Source: Mimachlamys varia | Taxonomy: Eukaryota > Mollusca > Bivalvia > Pectinida > Pectinidae | NCBI GenBank assembly: GCA_947623455.1 | Contig: OX392527.1 | Span: forward strand, 33,596,201 to 33,660,200 | DNA length: 64,000 nt | Direction of reading: 5' to 3' | Shown: positions 1 to 11,742 of the stretch, in pieces | Layout of the letters: each line of letters starts with the position of its first letter | How positions within the stretch are numbered: the first letter of the stretch is position 1 | Notes under the pieces: generated by a model | Database searches by the model: none | What the model was told of the DNA's origin: nothing | Seen by the model: the letters and a program-made list of their open reading frames with translations, nothing else | Translations under genes and position numbers: made by a program

Positions 1-502
1 ATTGATTAACCATTTTTGGAATGATGATTTGGTTGATAATGTTACTTTCGTTTCAACCATTTTCCTGATCCAGATTGAATCATTATGAATCGTAAATCTA
101 GACCCTAAAATACCCAGGGTAGCTGGATCATTGGGTGTCATTGACCCATTACATAACTGCTCAGTTTTTGTTGGGTACAAAGTGTACCTGTATAATGCTA
201 TTCTTGTAAGTTTGAAGAAAAAAAATGTTATTTTGGGATAACTGGAAGCCAGTGTTTTATTTCCTTGGGAAATATGTAAATCTGTACTTGTTTATCATCT
301 TCTGTCTAATTCTATACCTAATTAAAACTAGACTGTCCTTACAACTCTAGAATGTTAACTGACCTAAGTAAGGGATTGATACAATTCAATGTTGTGTTTT
401 CTGTTGTAATGATAATGTTGTTTGTATTTGATGACATATGAAGTGGATGAGTATTTTCACTGTCTACCTTATCTAGATTTAAATGTCAAGCCTAGTCAAG
501 TT
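1..502. other. AT-rich non-coding stretch
   Basis: I see no coding pattern, RNA gene or clear repeat here. The sequence is AT-rich, stops are frequent in all frames, and nothing resembles a splice-bounded exon. It may be intergenic or the intron or 3' UTR of a gene lying to the left. Confidence 0.5.
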
Positions 503-593
503 TTAACTCTTTCACCCCTGAAGTTTCATAATGAACTATTTTGACCATTGGATTGGGAGAGTTTAAATGTGTCTTCAGGGGTGATGGTGTTAA
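503..593 (-). mobile_element. 91-bp palindromic MITE, copy 1
   Basis: This is an imperfect palindrome of 91 bp that begins and ends with TTAA. The terminal inverted repeats read roughly TTAACTCTTTCACCCCTGAA and its complement. It is in the opposite orientation to the copies at 1155, 3585 and 13420, which have exactly the same length. It has no coding capacity. TTAA at both ends suggests a piggyBac-type target duplication, which is inference. Confidence 0.75.
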
Positions 594-1154
594 TTGATGT
601 TAAATCGGCCCTGTCGAAAGTTTTAAATTTTTTTGATAACCAGTTAACTTTTTATAACATTTCGTTATGATTTTGTGTTAACTCCATTCTTTTTTTTTTT
701 TTCGAGATCTAAAACTCACTAGGTGTGCTGTACCCTATTTAATCTGCAAGTGCCTAAAAATGTTTATTTCAAATTTAAAGGAGTTTCCAAGTTATCAAAT
801 TGAAAATGCATTAATTTGTTTTATTGTCATATCTTTTAAAATGTTGCATTACTAGCAAAAGTTTTTTTATTGTGATATCTCCACTATGATGAAGATTGTT
901 GCTATGTTTAGTTAAAATCTGTTTGTTAAAATATTTCTTCATGTACTGTGTTATTCTATAGTGGAATGAAAGTGTTTTCATATACCAGCACATGTCACAG
1001 ATGTGGGAAGGGTATCAACTACCCTACCAGCTCCTGTTAGTGTTACAAAAACAGGGGATGCTTCACTTGTTACTGAGGAATATCTAATACTGCCATGTCA
1101 TGATACAATTATGAAATATGACTGAGCTTTACATACAGAAGATCTCAACCTGTA
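594..1154. other. non-coding stretch
   Basis: AT-rich sequence with a short poly-T run near 690-701. No gene or RNA feature is visible. The short open frames here have no recognisable protein character. Confidence 0.5.
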
Positions 1155-1245
1155 TTAACACATTCATCGCCAAAGAAACATTTTGAATCCTCCGATTTAA
1201 AGGTGTGAATAGTTCATTATGAGATTCCATGGGTGAATAAGTTAA
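1155..1245 (+). mobile_element. 91-bp palindromic MITE, copy 2
   Basis: Second member of the TTAA-bounded family (TTAA at 1155-1158 and 1242-1245), again 91 bp. It is the most diverged copy: the inner arms still align with the 3585 copy, including a GTTCATTATGAGAT stretch, but carry many substitutions. This is an old, non-coding insertion. Confidence 0.65.
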
Positions 1246-2919
1246 TTCCATAAAATGCATTGTGTGTCATCATTTTCAGGTAGTCAGGATTCGCTAAAAT
1301 TACATTGGTGGATACTAATGCTTCTTATAGTAAGCTGCACAGAGTGATATACATATCTATACAAACTTAAGCTTGTGTAAACCATCTTAGACATTTGTAT
1401 ATGTTTTGGCAATAGGAATGAAGTAGTGGAATAAGACATTTGGGTTTTAGTTTCAGAGTTTTGTTCCAATTAAGGAGTGGTCAAATTGAATTGTCTGTAT
1501 TCTTTTACGAATTTTTAGAAAATGAAGTATTGTATTGTTCAGCTGTTCTCATTGAAAACAAGACCAGTGCTACAGGCCAATATACGTAACTACAGGACAA
1601 TTTTTGTGATTCTGAAAAAAAATCCAGTTGATAATCATGCAAAAATAAGCCTAAAACGAAGTAAACCTGAACGGTAACTAACAAGAAAACAGAAAAATCC
1701 AAATAATTGAAAATAATTCAGGTACAGCCGACTTCAACAACAAGCTAGAAAGTTAGAAGACAGTTCAAAATGGACGTGTGTTTACAAATACCGAGTCTCA
1801 ACTGGTGCTGTACTGGTAACTGCGTAAGAATTCATCTTGAATATTGCTGATATCCTTTAATCTTAACTAAATCTATAAATATGATAAGTTATTAGGTATG
1901 ATTTTTGCTTCAGGTTTTGCCAAAATTACATATACTGGGCCTTTAAGTTGATGGTATGCTTTATCCACACCAGGTATTGTCTGTATAAAAGAGATATGTT
2001 TTATCTTCAGAAACATATAACACGCTAGCTATAAAGTGAGATTGTGAGGATCGGAGCTTCATGGATGCTTGTTTTACTACCCAGAAATGGTAGTTATTGT
2101 TTTGTATTTAGCCTCAGCGGAGGTAACTATAACCTATTTGTTGAGTGTTTTCTTTTTTCAATGCTAGTGAAATTGTTAATTAGAGGTAAAAAGTTATTAA
2201 TTTTTCTTTATTTAAATGTTTATGAAGTTGCATGTGTTGAAGAATATGTTATGATATTTTTTGTTGAAATTTGGATTGTTTATTTTAAGCTCACTGATTG
2301 ATTGATTGTTATAAGTATATATATATATCTTGAAACACACACATTGTACAGCTTGTCATGCAAGTTACAGTGTATAGGTGTGCAAAGCAGAAAGGGGAAG
2401 TAGATGGAAGCAGTGTTGTTTGATTTTTTTTATACATTGTTGCAGAAGAAGGTCTCTCCCATTCATCTTTATTCTGAAGGTCGTTTGTTTTCTTCATCCC
2501 AGACCTGTCCACTTTGTTCTGATACCATTGATTGTAGGAGTGCTCTCCCTTAGTCCTGTAAGTCTCCACTTATGTACCTCTACTTACATGTTACCAGTGT
2601 TAATGTGTTGTCAGGAACAAATAGGGATCACTTTTATTCTCTATTTTCGTTTCATCACAAACATGAAGCAGATCTGGACTGGGTCATTCAATGCATACCT
2701 GGTAGTTCATGGTTATTTGGTTGACGTCTCTAATTTGGGAGTTTTTTAGGTTCACACCCTTGTCTGGCTGTTACAGTGGTGCCTATGATAATAATTTGTT
2801 TCAAAAACTGGATGGATACCCGAATCAAGCTTATTGATAGTGTTGTGTTAGGGGGTCAGGACTTTAGGGAAATCAAGGAGGGGTGAAATGGAACTGGAAT
2901 TGGTCATGTTCTGGCGACC
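1246..2919. other. non-coding stretch
   Basis: No gene is supported. The open frames at 2044-2301 and 2378-2749 lack codon bias, domains or splice context. Near 1915-1945 there is a short segment whose reverse complement (AAGGCCCAGTATATGTAATT) resembles 11205-11230, suggesting a minor dispersed repeat. A short TA microsatellite lies near 2315. Confidence 0.45.
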
Positions 2920-2990
2920 ATGTAGCTCAAATGGTTGAGCACCAATTTGTAGTACATCAGGTCATAAATTCCATTCCTAATCTGTCCATT
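2920..2990 (+). mobile_element. tRNA-like head of a decayed SINE
   Basis: TAGCTCAAATGGTTGAGC near 2932 resembles a tRNA A box and D arm. About 35 bases later GGTCATAAATTCC resembles a degenerate B box (GGTTCRANNCC). There is no paired acceptor stem or intact anticodon arm, so this is a tRNA-derived SINE relic and not a functional tRNA. Confidence 0.45.
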
Positions 2991-3584
2991 TATTTTGCTT
3001 GTAGCGTATATGAAAGCTTTAGAAGAATAAAAAAAGATCTTAGTCAAATATCAAAAAGTTAAAATGGCTGCATTTATGCTAAGTTTTAGTTTCATACAAA
3101 GCAAGAACCAAATTTCTTTTCTTCATTACTGTCAATATAGCAAAGGTAGTCACCTAGAAAAACGCTGTAATTATTAGGTAAACTATAAACTAATTTGGAA
3201 GCGTATCAGATGGTTATTTACTCAGTTATGTTCAAGCATGTTGAATTATTTTGGTATATTGACAAGAATTTCAATTATTTGTGGGAAATTGATATAATAA
3301 ATATGTAGACCTATGCCATCCAATCCAGGATGTGTTCCACTGGTGTGGTAGTCTACTAGAAATAATTACCAACTCCTACCAAGTTTATACAATGATTTGG
3401 GATTGAAGAAACCTATAGTGATTATGGCTACATTGCAATGCCATTAATTGAATTGTAATTCTGCAATTAATATAAAAATTAAGATATTGAAATATCAAAA
3501 ATTAACATGTGATTCAATAATGTTAAGGAGATTTAAAATGTTAGAAAGGGTAAAACAAATATGTGATTTAGTACAATTAATGAG
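2991..3584. other. non-coding stretch
   Basis: AT-rich sequence with no supported gene, RNA or repeat. Confidence 0.5.
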
Positions 3585-3675
3585 TTAACTCATTCACCTC
3601 TGAAGACACATTTGAACTCTTCCAATTCAAAGATTGGAATAAGTCATTATGAAATATCAGGGGTCAATGAGTGAA
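3585..3675 (+). mobile_element. 91-bp palindromic MITE, copy 3
   Basis: Third TTAA-family member. The left end is TTAACTCATTCACCTCTGAA and the right end is CAGGGGTCAATGAGTGAA, so one terminal TTAA has mutated to TGAA. The length is again 91 bp and it is in the same orientation as the copy in intron 1 of the host gene. Confidence 0.75.
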
Positions 3676-4479
3676 CGTTTATCTGTTGATTCACCTGCTT
3701 TTCAATATATAACAGCCGAAACCCTTTATAAAATAATTCCCTGTGATAGTAAGTCAGTGCTCTATCTTTCTTTACTGTTCAGTTGTTCTGAACTGGAACA
3801 TGAAATGTTTTCATATTAATTTGTAGGATTCATGGTTAAAACAAGTTACCATCTACATGGCGCCATATATAGAAACAAAAATACCTGTTTGAACCAACTT
3901 TATATTTTGAAATTTAAAGAATATTCTTTTCATGCTGAAAGTTCAGAGGAATCTTAACTGACGTTCTGATAATAGACAAGAGATGAAATAGCCCCTAACT
4001 GTGGACAGTGCCACCCAACAGTGTAAACAACGGCGTGGCAGTCACAGGGATGTCTTATAACTAGATGTTTATATTGTTACGGATCATGCACCCGTTCTTA
4101 ATTGATTACATTAAATTGAACCATATGCAGGGTTTATTATGATGAGGAACATTTCTTTATTTACCACCAACGTTATTGGCAAGAGTTATTGTGTCTGATT
4201 TCAGTTGGAATGTTTTTGATTACTTGCTTCATAAAAACGATTTCTACTTTTACAAATTTTGCATTTGTCCGTTGATGCTATTTGATTCCATTGCATACGT
4301 ATTATTATGATTACACCTGTATGCATGCTTAAGTTTCTGTCATTATATCATTGCTAAAATCTTTAATCACATGTCTTAAGGTTGCTAGTGTACTGCATTT
4401 CCAGGAATTAAACGTTTCATTATGTATTATCGTTTTGTTATACTCGGTTCGGTTATTGCTTTGCATGCATGCTTGATCA
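3676..4479. other. non-coding stretch
   Basis: No gene, RNA or strong repeat seen. Confidence 0.5.
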
Positions 4480-4992
4480 ATCACTTAAGAAAAAAAAAGT
4501 CCGGAGAAAAAAGTGTGAACTGCACTGGGAACAATCCAAAAGAGATCAAATGATTTTAAGTTTAAACACCACAGGGGAAAATCAATAATAATAATAAAGA
4601 AGGTAAAAGCTACCATTGACAAATTAAAAAGAAATACAAAGGTAAGAATCATGTGTAAAGCTACTGTGAGAAAAATCAAGAAATAAAAAAGTGTAAAACT
4701 CCATCGGGGAAAAAACTCGGGGATAATAAAAAAAGAAGTAAAACTACCATTGAAATTAAGAGGTAACTGACAAAAAGTGTAAAACTATTAAGAAATAAAA
4801 GTGCAATTCTACCGTGGGTAAAATCGACAGATTAAAAAGTATAAGTCTATTGGAAAAATCGAGAGATAAAATAACGAAAAAAATGTAAAGATGCACTGGG
4901 AAAAATCGAGAGATAAAAAGTGTAAAATTAAACTGGGTAAAGCAAGAAATAAAAAGTATAAAATTACACCGAGGAAAATCAAGTGATAAAAT
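4480..4992. repeat. degenerate ~40-bp tandem repeat, purine-rich
   Basis: About ten diverged units follow a pattern like AAAAAGTGTAAAACTACACT then GGGAAAAATCGAGAGATAA. Recognisable starts lie near 4642, 4687, 4731, 4772, 4799, 4836, 4877, 4917 and 4953. Unit length varies from about 28 to 45 bp. The purine bias makes the open frames on the other strand look hydrophobic, but they are not genes. Confidence 0.7.
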
Positions 4993-5130
4993 TATATTTA
5001 CATTTGCGCTGTAACCCACTATATGAACATTACCAACAATAATGCCTTTCATAAAAATATGAAAGCAATGGTTCTCGAGACGTGGCACGTGGTTTACTTA
5101 TGACGTCATTGATCAAACTTGTTTAATGAG
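4993..5130 (+). repeat. dispersed repeat, homologous to 58318-58457
   Basis: This segment aligns with 58318-58457. Shared blocks include the region around CACTATATGAACATTA, a TTTCATAAAAATATGAAAGC stretch, a TGACGTCATTG block and TAATGAGAGTCTT. The match stops where the LINE at 5135 begins, so the LINE may have inserted in or next to an older element. Confidence 0.6.
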
Positions 5131-5134
5131 AGTC

Positions 5135-6925
5135 TTGTCCCGCAGCTTCGAATAACACTTGGAGCGTCATTAATGATCTCCCAATTTAACCATCTTTTTA
5201 TATCTCTTCCAAATCCAAGTGAAAAAGTTATAAAGGAACTAAATACAATTTCATTTGAATTTTTATGGGATAGTAAAACAGACAAAGTTAAAAGAAGCAA
5301 TGTTGTTCAAAATGTAAAGGTGGTTTGACAATGCTTAATTTAAGTGCTTTTATAAACTCTCTAAAATTAGGGTGGATTAGAAGATTATATAGAACTGAAG
5401 GGAAATGGAAATCCATCTTAAAAGAAAATATTGATATGGACCTTTTATTGAATATTGGTGGTGAATATATATTGAATAGTAGTAACCTTTGCAAAAATAA
5501 TTTTTGGAAAGATGTTTTCAAAGTCTGGTACAAACTGAATAACACAAAAGTAATAAAAGAACTACAGAACAAATCTTTTTTGACAAAGTGCGTTTGGTAT
5601 AACAAAGACATAACAGTTGGCGGTAAATCTATTTTCTACAAAACAGGGTATAAATCAGGAATACATACAATTGCAGATCTTTTGAATGATTCAGACACTA
5701 TTACTTTCTATTCTTTTGAAGAATTTTTACAAAAATTTCAATTACATACCAACTTTCTTCAATTTCAAGGATCAATATCTGCTGTTCGTAAATGTTTGCC
5801 AAACCCCTTACCGCAAGATATTCTACCATTTTTACGCCCTTATGTTCCTCCAAATATACAGGTTTTCCTTCCGAATATTACTGATTCCAAATATCTTTAT
5901 ACTATTTTTAATAAAACAGACACTGAGCCTACTGGTAAATTAAAATGGCAAGAAGAGTTTTTATTCAATGAAGGAGAATGGCATAAAATATACGAAATTC
6001 CTTACAAAGTAACGAAAAATACTAAACTGCAATGACTTCAATATCGCATTTCTCATTATTTTCTAACCATAAATTCCAAATTATTCAAATATGGTATAGT
6101 TGTCAGCCATATGTGTACTTTTTGTAATTCTGAAAGAGAGACAATAATCCATTTGATGTGGGAATGTCAAGAAGTGCAAATCTATTGCAAAATTTTGAAG
6201 CTCTTTTAGATGCACTTTATATTCCCTTTGCTATGAACAAACAATCTTTTCTTTTTGGGCTTACTAAAAACAGTGTTAATTCTACAGTTGACAATGTCAT
6301 AATTTTGATTATCAAACAGTACATCTATAGAACCAGATGTTTTAATAAATCTTTAAGTATAAATTCTTTGGCAAATAGTATAAAAGTGCATTACAACACT
6401 CAGAAATATATAGCAAATGGTCAAAACAACTCTTTCAAAACAAAATTTAATAATACTTGGAGTAAGTGGAAAACTTTTATTCAACTCGACATTTAAGAAT
6501 TACATAATACTCAAATATCAAATCAGACATGTATTTTTTTTATTGCACCCTTTTTGTAAAACACTTTATAAATATAGTTATCCACATCTCATATATTTCA
6601 ATTTTCTAGCTCTTTTGTCTGTGACTCATAATGTTCTTGCTTCCAATTTCCTTTCTGTACTATTCCTGTTTCCAACTTCCTCCCTTTACTTTTTCTAATT
6701 GTGTATGCAAGTTAAGTATATGAATGTGTGTCAACTGTGTATGTATGTGTGTGTGTGTGTGTGAAGGAGGGTGAGGGTGTATGTGTGGGTGAGCGGGTGT
6801 GCTGTATGGTGAAATACAATATGTCTTGTTAATGTAATTTGTTCCCTGATTGCTTTTGTAAAATTGTCTATTGTCTTTTGTCTAAAAATGATTTCAAAAT
6901 AAAAAAATTATAAAAAAAATATTTA
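5135..6925 (+). mobile_element. 5'-truncated L1/Tx1-type LINE, C-terminal RT region, broken
   Basis: The translated sequence is the segment downstream of the reverse transcriptase palm in L1/Tx1-like LINEs. An SQFNHLFISLPNPSEK block is followed by FLWDSKTDKVKRS, then GGLTMLNLSAF and WIRRL. Near 6114-6170 there is a C-x2-C ... H-x4-C zinc-binding motif (CTFC ... HLMWEC). The copy is dead. A frameshift lies near 5326, a TGA replaces an expected Trp at 6033-6035, and another frameshift lies near 6160-6210, after which the reading resumes to 6496. The 3' UTR holds a GT-rich microsatellite at about 6736-6765. It ends in AATAAA and an A-rich tail near 6897-6921. The RT core and endonuclease are absent. 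Confidence 0.85.
5140..6496 (+). pseudogene. LINE reverse transcriptase C-terminal remnant
   Basis: Coding remnant of the LINE above, readable in three segments: about 5140-5328, 5325-6035 and 6158-6496. The longest piece (236 codons) covers the FLWDSK/GGL block and downstream region. The last piece has the QYIYRTRCF-type C-terminus of the same family. Two frameshifts and one in-frame stop make it non-functional. Confidence 0.8.
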
Positions 6926-7029
6926 GAGCGCCCCTGCGTCAAACGCACAAATGACTAATTATTATAATTAGCGCCATTTTTATTCAAACCGGGCTGTTCC
7001 ACCAAAGTTGTTTAAATGACGACGCATAT

Positions 7030-7550
7030 GCAAACGCAGGTAATAAACTATTATTGGAAAATATATGATGAAATTAAGCAATTGTTTTATAGTAAAAATG
7101 TAAATGCATTGATTGAAAGTCATTTGTTTAAGTTTCATAGAACTATAAAAGTTTTAAAAAATGACCGAGGAACAGAAATAGAAGGGGGGAGTATTTTGAC
7201 TATTACCGGAGATAGTGTATCTGGTCCTTACGGTTTCTTATCATTTAGACAAAATAACTGGTCTTTGATATCTTGTTCGGAAATATCAATATTCTCAAGA
7301 GTAGGAGTATTACATATAACTGGAGGGAGAGGATCATGGTCTGCGGAAGAAGTTGAAATAGAAGTGAAATATTTATTAAGACATGTAGCTTTTGCAAAGG
7401 GATGACTGATATGATATCCTTTATCATGCAAGTGTAGCAGAGAAGATGATTTATTTTTATTTTCGAATACCAAATTGGCAATTTTCCACCATTTATTAGG
7501 TGGAAGAGATTTATCACTTGAACTTTTTTCCAGTTTTCCTTTTATGTCTA
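7030..7550 (-). mobile_element. LINE fragment, endonuclease-RT linker and start of RT
   Basis: Read on the - strand this encodes the linker ahead of the RT in Jockey/CR1-group LINEs. NKWWKIANLVFENKNKS is followed by KATCLNKYFTSIS, then NIDISEQDIKDQLFCLNDKK and GPDTLSPVIVK. An in-frame TAA sits where the conserved aromatic or Ala of KK-x-GPD is expected (about 7225). Stops multiply below 7140. It abuts, in the same orientation, a different LINE at 7551. Clade placement is inference. Confidence 0.75.
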
Positions 7551-8640
7551 TAGTTTTCCCAATAGTGTGGAGATGGACTGATATTAGCGTTTCTCCAGTC
7601 CATTAGTAGAGTACCCGTATCTAGGCTTTGTTGGTATATATTTGTCATTACTGGTACCAGTTCTTCTGCAGTTTTTCACAATATTGTTTAGGATGTTGCC
7701 TGCGGTCCGCTGGCCTTGTGGGTGTGAAGCTTCTCAAGCAGTCGTTTAATTCACTCCATCCTCATTTACCGTTATGCCTGGCATAGTTGAATACTTTTCC
7801 TCACTGTCATCATGTATAGTAGTGACAGAAGACTACTCCGTTAGTCTCTATTATAGGTGTAACGTAGAGATAAGCATTGCCTAAGTGGAGATAACACATA
7901 CGGAATTCACCCCGAATTTGTCAATGGAATTTTGTGACATGTATGGCGTTGTTTTCTTTGCGTTGCGGTAACGGACCCTCTCTGTTTTCTTTTGTAAATA
8001 CTGACTGTAGCTTTGCTCTTGTTTTACTGTCCTGATGTAACATACCTCCACTCTTAATCCCTGCAACCCTGATTCTGTAGTGTGTCTTGCGTCACTGCAC
8101 AAGGTTAACAGTTGCTACGGGCTAGGTTGAAGTCCCCAGCACAGCTTTTGACAACTATTCTAAATTATCTACTGTTTAGTTTGGAGGGCGATAGTATGAA
8201 CAGATAAATCACATATTTGTCTTTCGTACTCACATCTGCCCATACCGCTTCACACTGTCTGACTATCCTCAACTTCATTCGTTGTAAGGCTGTCATGGAC
8301 TCCGCTTCCATTCTTATTGTGGTCTTTGCAGTAAACATTTGACTGGCAACCTTCAGTATTTTCATGTTCTTCTGCTAGCCATGAATCACATCCTGCAGTT
8401 ACACAAGGTTTTGAATACTCAATACTTTCCGAAAAGGATGCTGTTTCATTCCGTATGATCTGACAATTCATTATAAGCACTCGTAGATTTTCTGTTTTTC
8501 TTTATTCTGGTTGGTCGTTTCCAAGATGTTTGTTTCGTTACTTTGTTTGCAATAATCAGTGATATGAATACGATTTTCATGGGCGCCGCCATCGTGGATT
8601 ACCGTGTCCAAGATCACCGCCCTAGCAGCCCCCCCCTCTC
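7551..8640 (-). mobile_element. LINE fragment, endonuclease plus linker and RT start, internally deleted
   Basis: Reading downward on the - strand, an N-terminal endonuclease segment comes first (about 8250-8480: NCQIIRNETASF, then GCDSWLAEEH and KDHNKNGSGV). Then come WADVSTKDKYV and YLFILSPS, and AGDFNL at 8123-8140, the Asp/Asn catalytic motif of the AP-endonuclease-like fold. After that it jumps straight to GGMLHQDSKTRA of the RT linker, skipping about 600 bp that is present in the sister copy at 62040-63840. Near 7570-7680 it reads ELVPVMTNIYQQSLDTG and WRNANISP, the start of the RT. Several frameshifts and stops are present. It is interrupted at 7790-7961 by a copy of the host gene promoter. 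Confidence 0.8.
7790..7961 (-). repeat. inverted copy of the host-gene promoter/start region inside a LINE
   Basis: The reverse complement of about 7806-7958 aligns with 12538-12701, the core promoter, leader and ATG of the secreted-protein gene, at roughly 90% by eye. Shared blocks include AAAATTCC-ATTGACAAATT, GGGGTGAATTCCGTA and an exact stretch from ACACCTATAATAGAG through CACTACTATACA. The surrounding LINE is continuous in its sister copy (ATAGTTGCGGTA). Here GTTG occurs on both sides of the insert (7786-7789 and 7962-7965), consistent with a 4-bp target duplication. Confidence 0.85.
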
Positions 8641-11600
8641 GCTGACTTACTTTACTTAGCACTCACTCCGAGTGATTAATGAGGTATTGTATGCAGAAGC
8701 ACTTCTCAGGGTTCCATACAATGGGCAGAAGACAACAAATGTCGAGGTGAAGCGTTGTCCCATATATAGAGCATGTGACATCGATGTTCTCAAACCCAAT
8801 TTGTTTGCTTTCAAAGGTGTGAACGTGTAACACTTACTCATTTTCATTAAGTAGTGTCAGTATGGTAAAAGGCCGTGCCGTTAGGTCCCGCTCTTTACAA
8901 AAGAGATATCTAGATTAAAAGTTGTATCCGTCGTTTTCTGACCATAGGCGCCTATAGCTTAACAACACTGGTCAACAAAGTGGCGACCTCTATATAAAAC
9001 TATAGTGATGTGCTTCTGTGTGGAATTGATAACATCCTATTCAAAAAGTGTTTCCACAAAAGAGTTTCACGTCTTGCTACACATACAAAAGGACACTTCA
9101 TACTATCCGTCATGATGTCCTTTCAGTTGCTACAGGAAGAGAAGCATTCTCGTAATTTGATTACATGTGTCAAAGTCAGTCGTCTTACTGATCAATCCGA
9201 AACTCTGTCTATATATTAGTTTAGTTGGCCTTTCATAAATGCAGTCTTTGAATTACATTTATGGATAAAATAACGTTTGTGTGTGAACAAATGGAACACA
9301 TTAAAAAACTGACCAGTGATTAAGCAAGCTAGTTTTCGAATGATAATTGCAGGACATTAATGAACTCATTGATAGTTTGATCGCGGATTGAAGCTCCGGG
9401 TCACTCTCGGAGCCATACTTGTCTGAGGGAATAACCTTATCGATAAATACTCACTGTTTCGCACCTGTAAAATAATATTAAGATTCACATTGCTAGCTGG
9501 TCAAAGTTTTAGGTTTCCTTTAGGTAATTTGTTTTTTTTTCTATCTATAAAAACTGTGATATGACATCAAATCTGCAATGAATCAAAAGCATAATGAAAA
9601 GTACCAATATGGAATCAACTCAAGAAATATCTGTAATGGTAAGGTCGATTTGGTATTTTCATAGTTTTAAGTAATTCCCGGCATGCTTTTTACCTGATTT
9701 TTAGCGCTAAAACTACGAGTAGTTTTTGCGTCTATTGCTGCCACTATTCTGTGACCTTTTACCCATGTCATTTTTCCCCCTCCCGCTCTGGAAAATCTTG
9801 AATTGCTACCAATCGCATGATATCTGAACTATTGAAAGTCTAAACCTAACAGGAAATGATGTTCCCATGGTATTGTTAATAATTATGATGACTTTAATAA
9901 TCTATATGCGATTTGTAACAAAGAAATCAATTTTTCACTCCTACGGCTCATTTAAATATTACGTCTCTGCCTCTGGTTGACCTCTCGCGTGTATACATGC
10001 ATTCGTGTTATAGGCCTATACCTCTCGTATACGGACCGTGGAATGTACTGGCATGGTGTAGTTTGCTATGTTAAACTTTGATTATATAATCGCGCCATTG
10101 CCAACGACCCTGATTTGGATTTCAGTGATATATTACCTTGTACATGTGCGTAAACCAAAATACTTGACCAATTTGTCAGTCGGAAATATTAGTTCGTAAT
10201 TACAGTGTAAATCCGCCCTCTGGATAAGATATTGTTATTTACGAGTTACTTCCCCTGATACTCACTAACGCAATGTATATATATACTGAATGAACAAACT
10301 TAATCGATTTTCTTACTTAATATTATAATGAGTATACAGTTGTTTATGAGAAATTATCAGAATTATTATTGATTTATTGAAAATAACACTTATACTTTTT
10401 TATGGCGAGCAAAAAGCTCGTGGTTTTATAATTACGTTCTCTGTGCTTCACATATCACTATACACTGAAGGTTAAATTTTTGTTTTTATGAAACTTTATC
10501 AAAACCTGTATATTGTACATAGCAATTGACATTAAGTAGAAATAACACTTATATTATTACTCTGGCATGCAAAAACCTTTATCGTGTATATTCCCGTAAT
10601 TCTGTGCGGCCCTATTTACATAGGTCACGGCCAACATACATGTAATTTTCGCTGCTTTGTATATGAACTTAATAATTGATAATATTAAGCCTAGAGATGT
10701 AAGTGAATATGACATATTTGCATACCATTATTTTTCTCCGGCTTGGTAAAGATATCGTAATAGGACTAATATAGGCTTTAAGACTGTTGTCCAATCCTTT
10801 TGATTTTGTAACATCTTGTAAATGAAATTTAGGGAAATCCTCAAGCTCGAAGCTAGAAGACGACCTAAATCCTATGTACACTTAAAACCTGTCACACATT
10901 AATCATACCTTTAGGTTGCTATGATATGTCTACGTCATAATGCAAACTTTTATTACCTTACAATAACATCTTTTTTTTATTATTGAAACAAACTAGTACA
11001 TGTCTCTGCCAATGCTCCCGTAATTAATCTTCATCTTGCATTTCCATCTGGATCTCGGGTATGATTTTTTGCTTTTTTTTTTTTAATTTTGTGTCTAACA
11101 CACTAATACCGTTTCAGTGCAAATATTGAAACAAACACATTCGCTTCCCTGTAAATGTTTTCATTTGTAATAAAAATTGATATTTCAGCTAAATTGTTAA
11201 AGGCCCAATAAACGTAACTTTGGGCAAAACTAAATTGTACATGTAGCTTGAAATACAACTCGCCAATCTAAACAACTTGTGTGTTATTGGGTTTACTCTT
11301 AATACTTATTTAATCCTTATTCTGAAACTTTGTGATATCGAAACTTAGTAACCCTACAACAAAAACACTTCAATAGCTGTCGAAATATACAAACTATTGT
11401 TTGAAGTTTTAGCGTTTCAGTACTTTCAGTACTTTGATTATAATTATTTACACTTGGGAATAGTGGATGTGACAGTCAAAACTGAATTGGAAAATAGACC
11501 AATTGGGGTTATTCCCAAGTAAGGCATGGACATCCACCACAGATGTAGTGAAGAGACCTAGCTGTATTGTCATCATTTGGATGCTGTTTGACCGAACGTG

Positions 11601-11742
11601 ATGTAGTCTTAACCCTTTTAAAATATTAAAAGGTTCCGGTACAACGATGTATTCATACAGCAATGTCCCGAATGGCTTCGGTTTATTTTGTTAAGGAACA
11701 CCAAATAAGTTATTATTCCCAGGACCAGGTTTCATCAACGTT
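8641..11742. other. gene-poor stretch
   Basis: No gene is supported on either strand. Short open frames at 8656-8847, 9010-9219, 10669-10881 and 11448-11663 have no domain character, and I found no consistent exon chain. Notable small items are a C-run near 8630, T-runs near 9530 and 11070, and a segment near 11205 (AAGGCCCAATAAACGTAACT) resembling the reverse complement of about 1915-1945. Confidence 0.45.

Noticed and set aside
2044..2749. Candidate small genes on both strands
   Set aside because: No conserved domains, codon bias, splice context or promoter signals; frequent stops nearby.
2920..2990. Functional tRNA gene
   Set aside because: A-box-like and B-box-like sequences are present, but there is no pairing acceptor stem or anticodon arm; best explained as a SINE relic.
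4485..5300. Hydrophobic - strand open frames resembling membrane proteins
   Set aside because: They are translations of a purine-rich degenerate tandem repeat, which always looks Phe/Leu/Ile-rich on the opposite strand.
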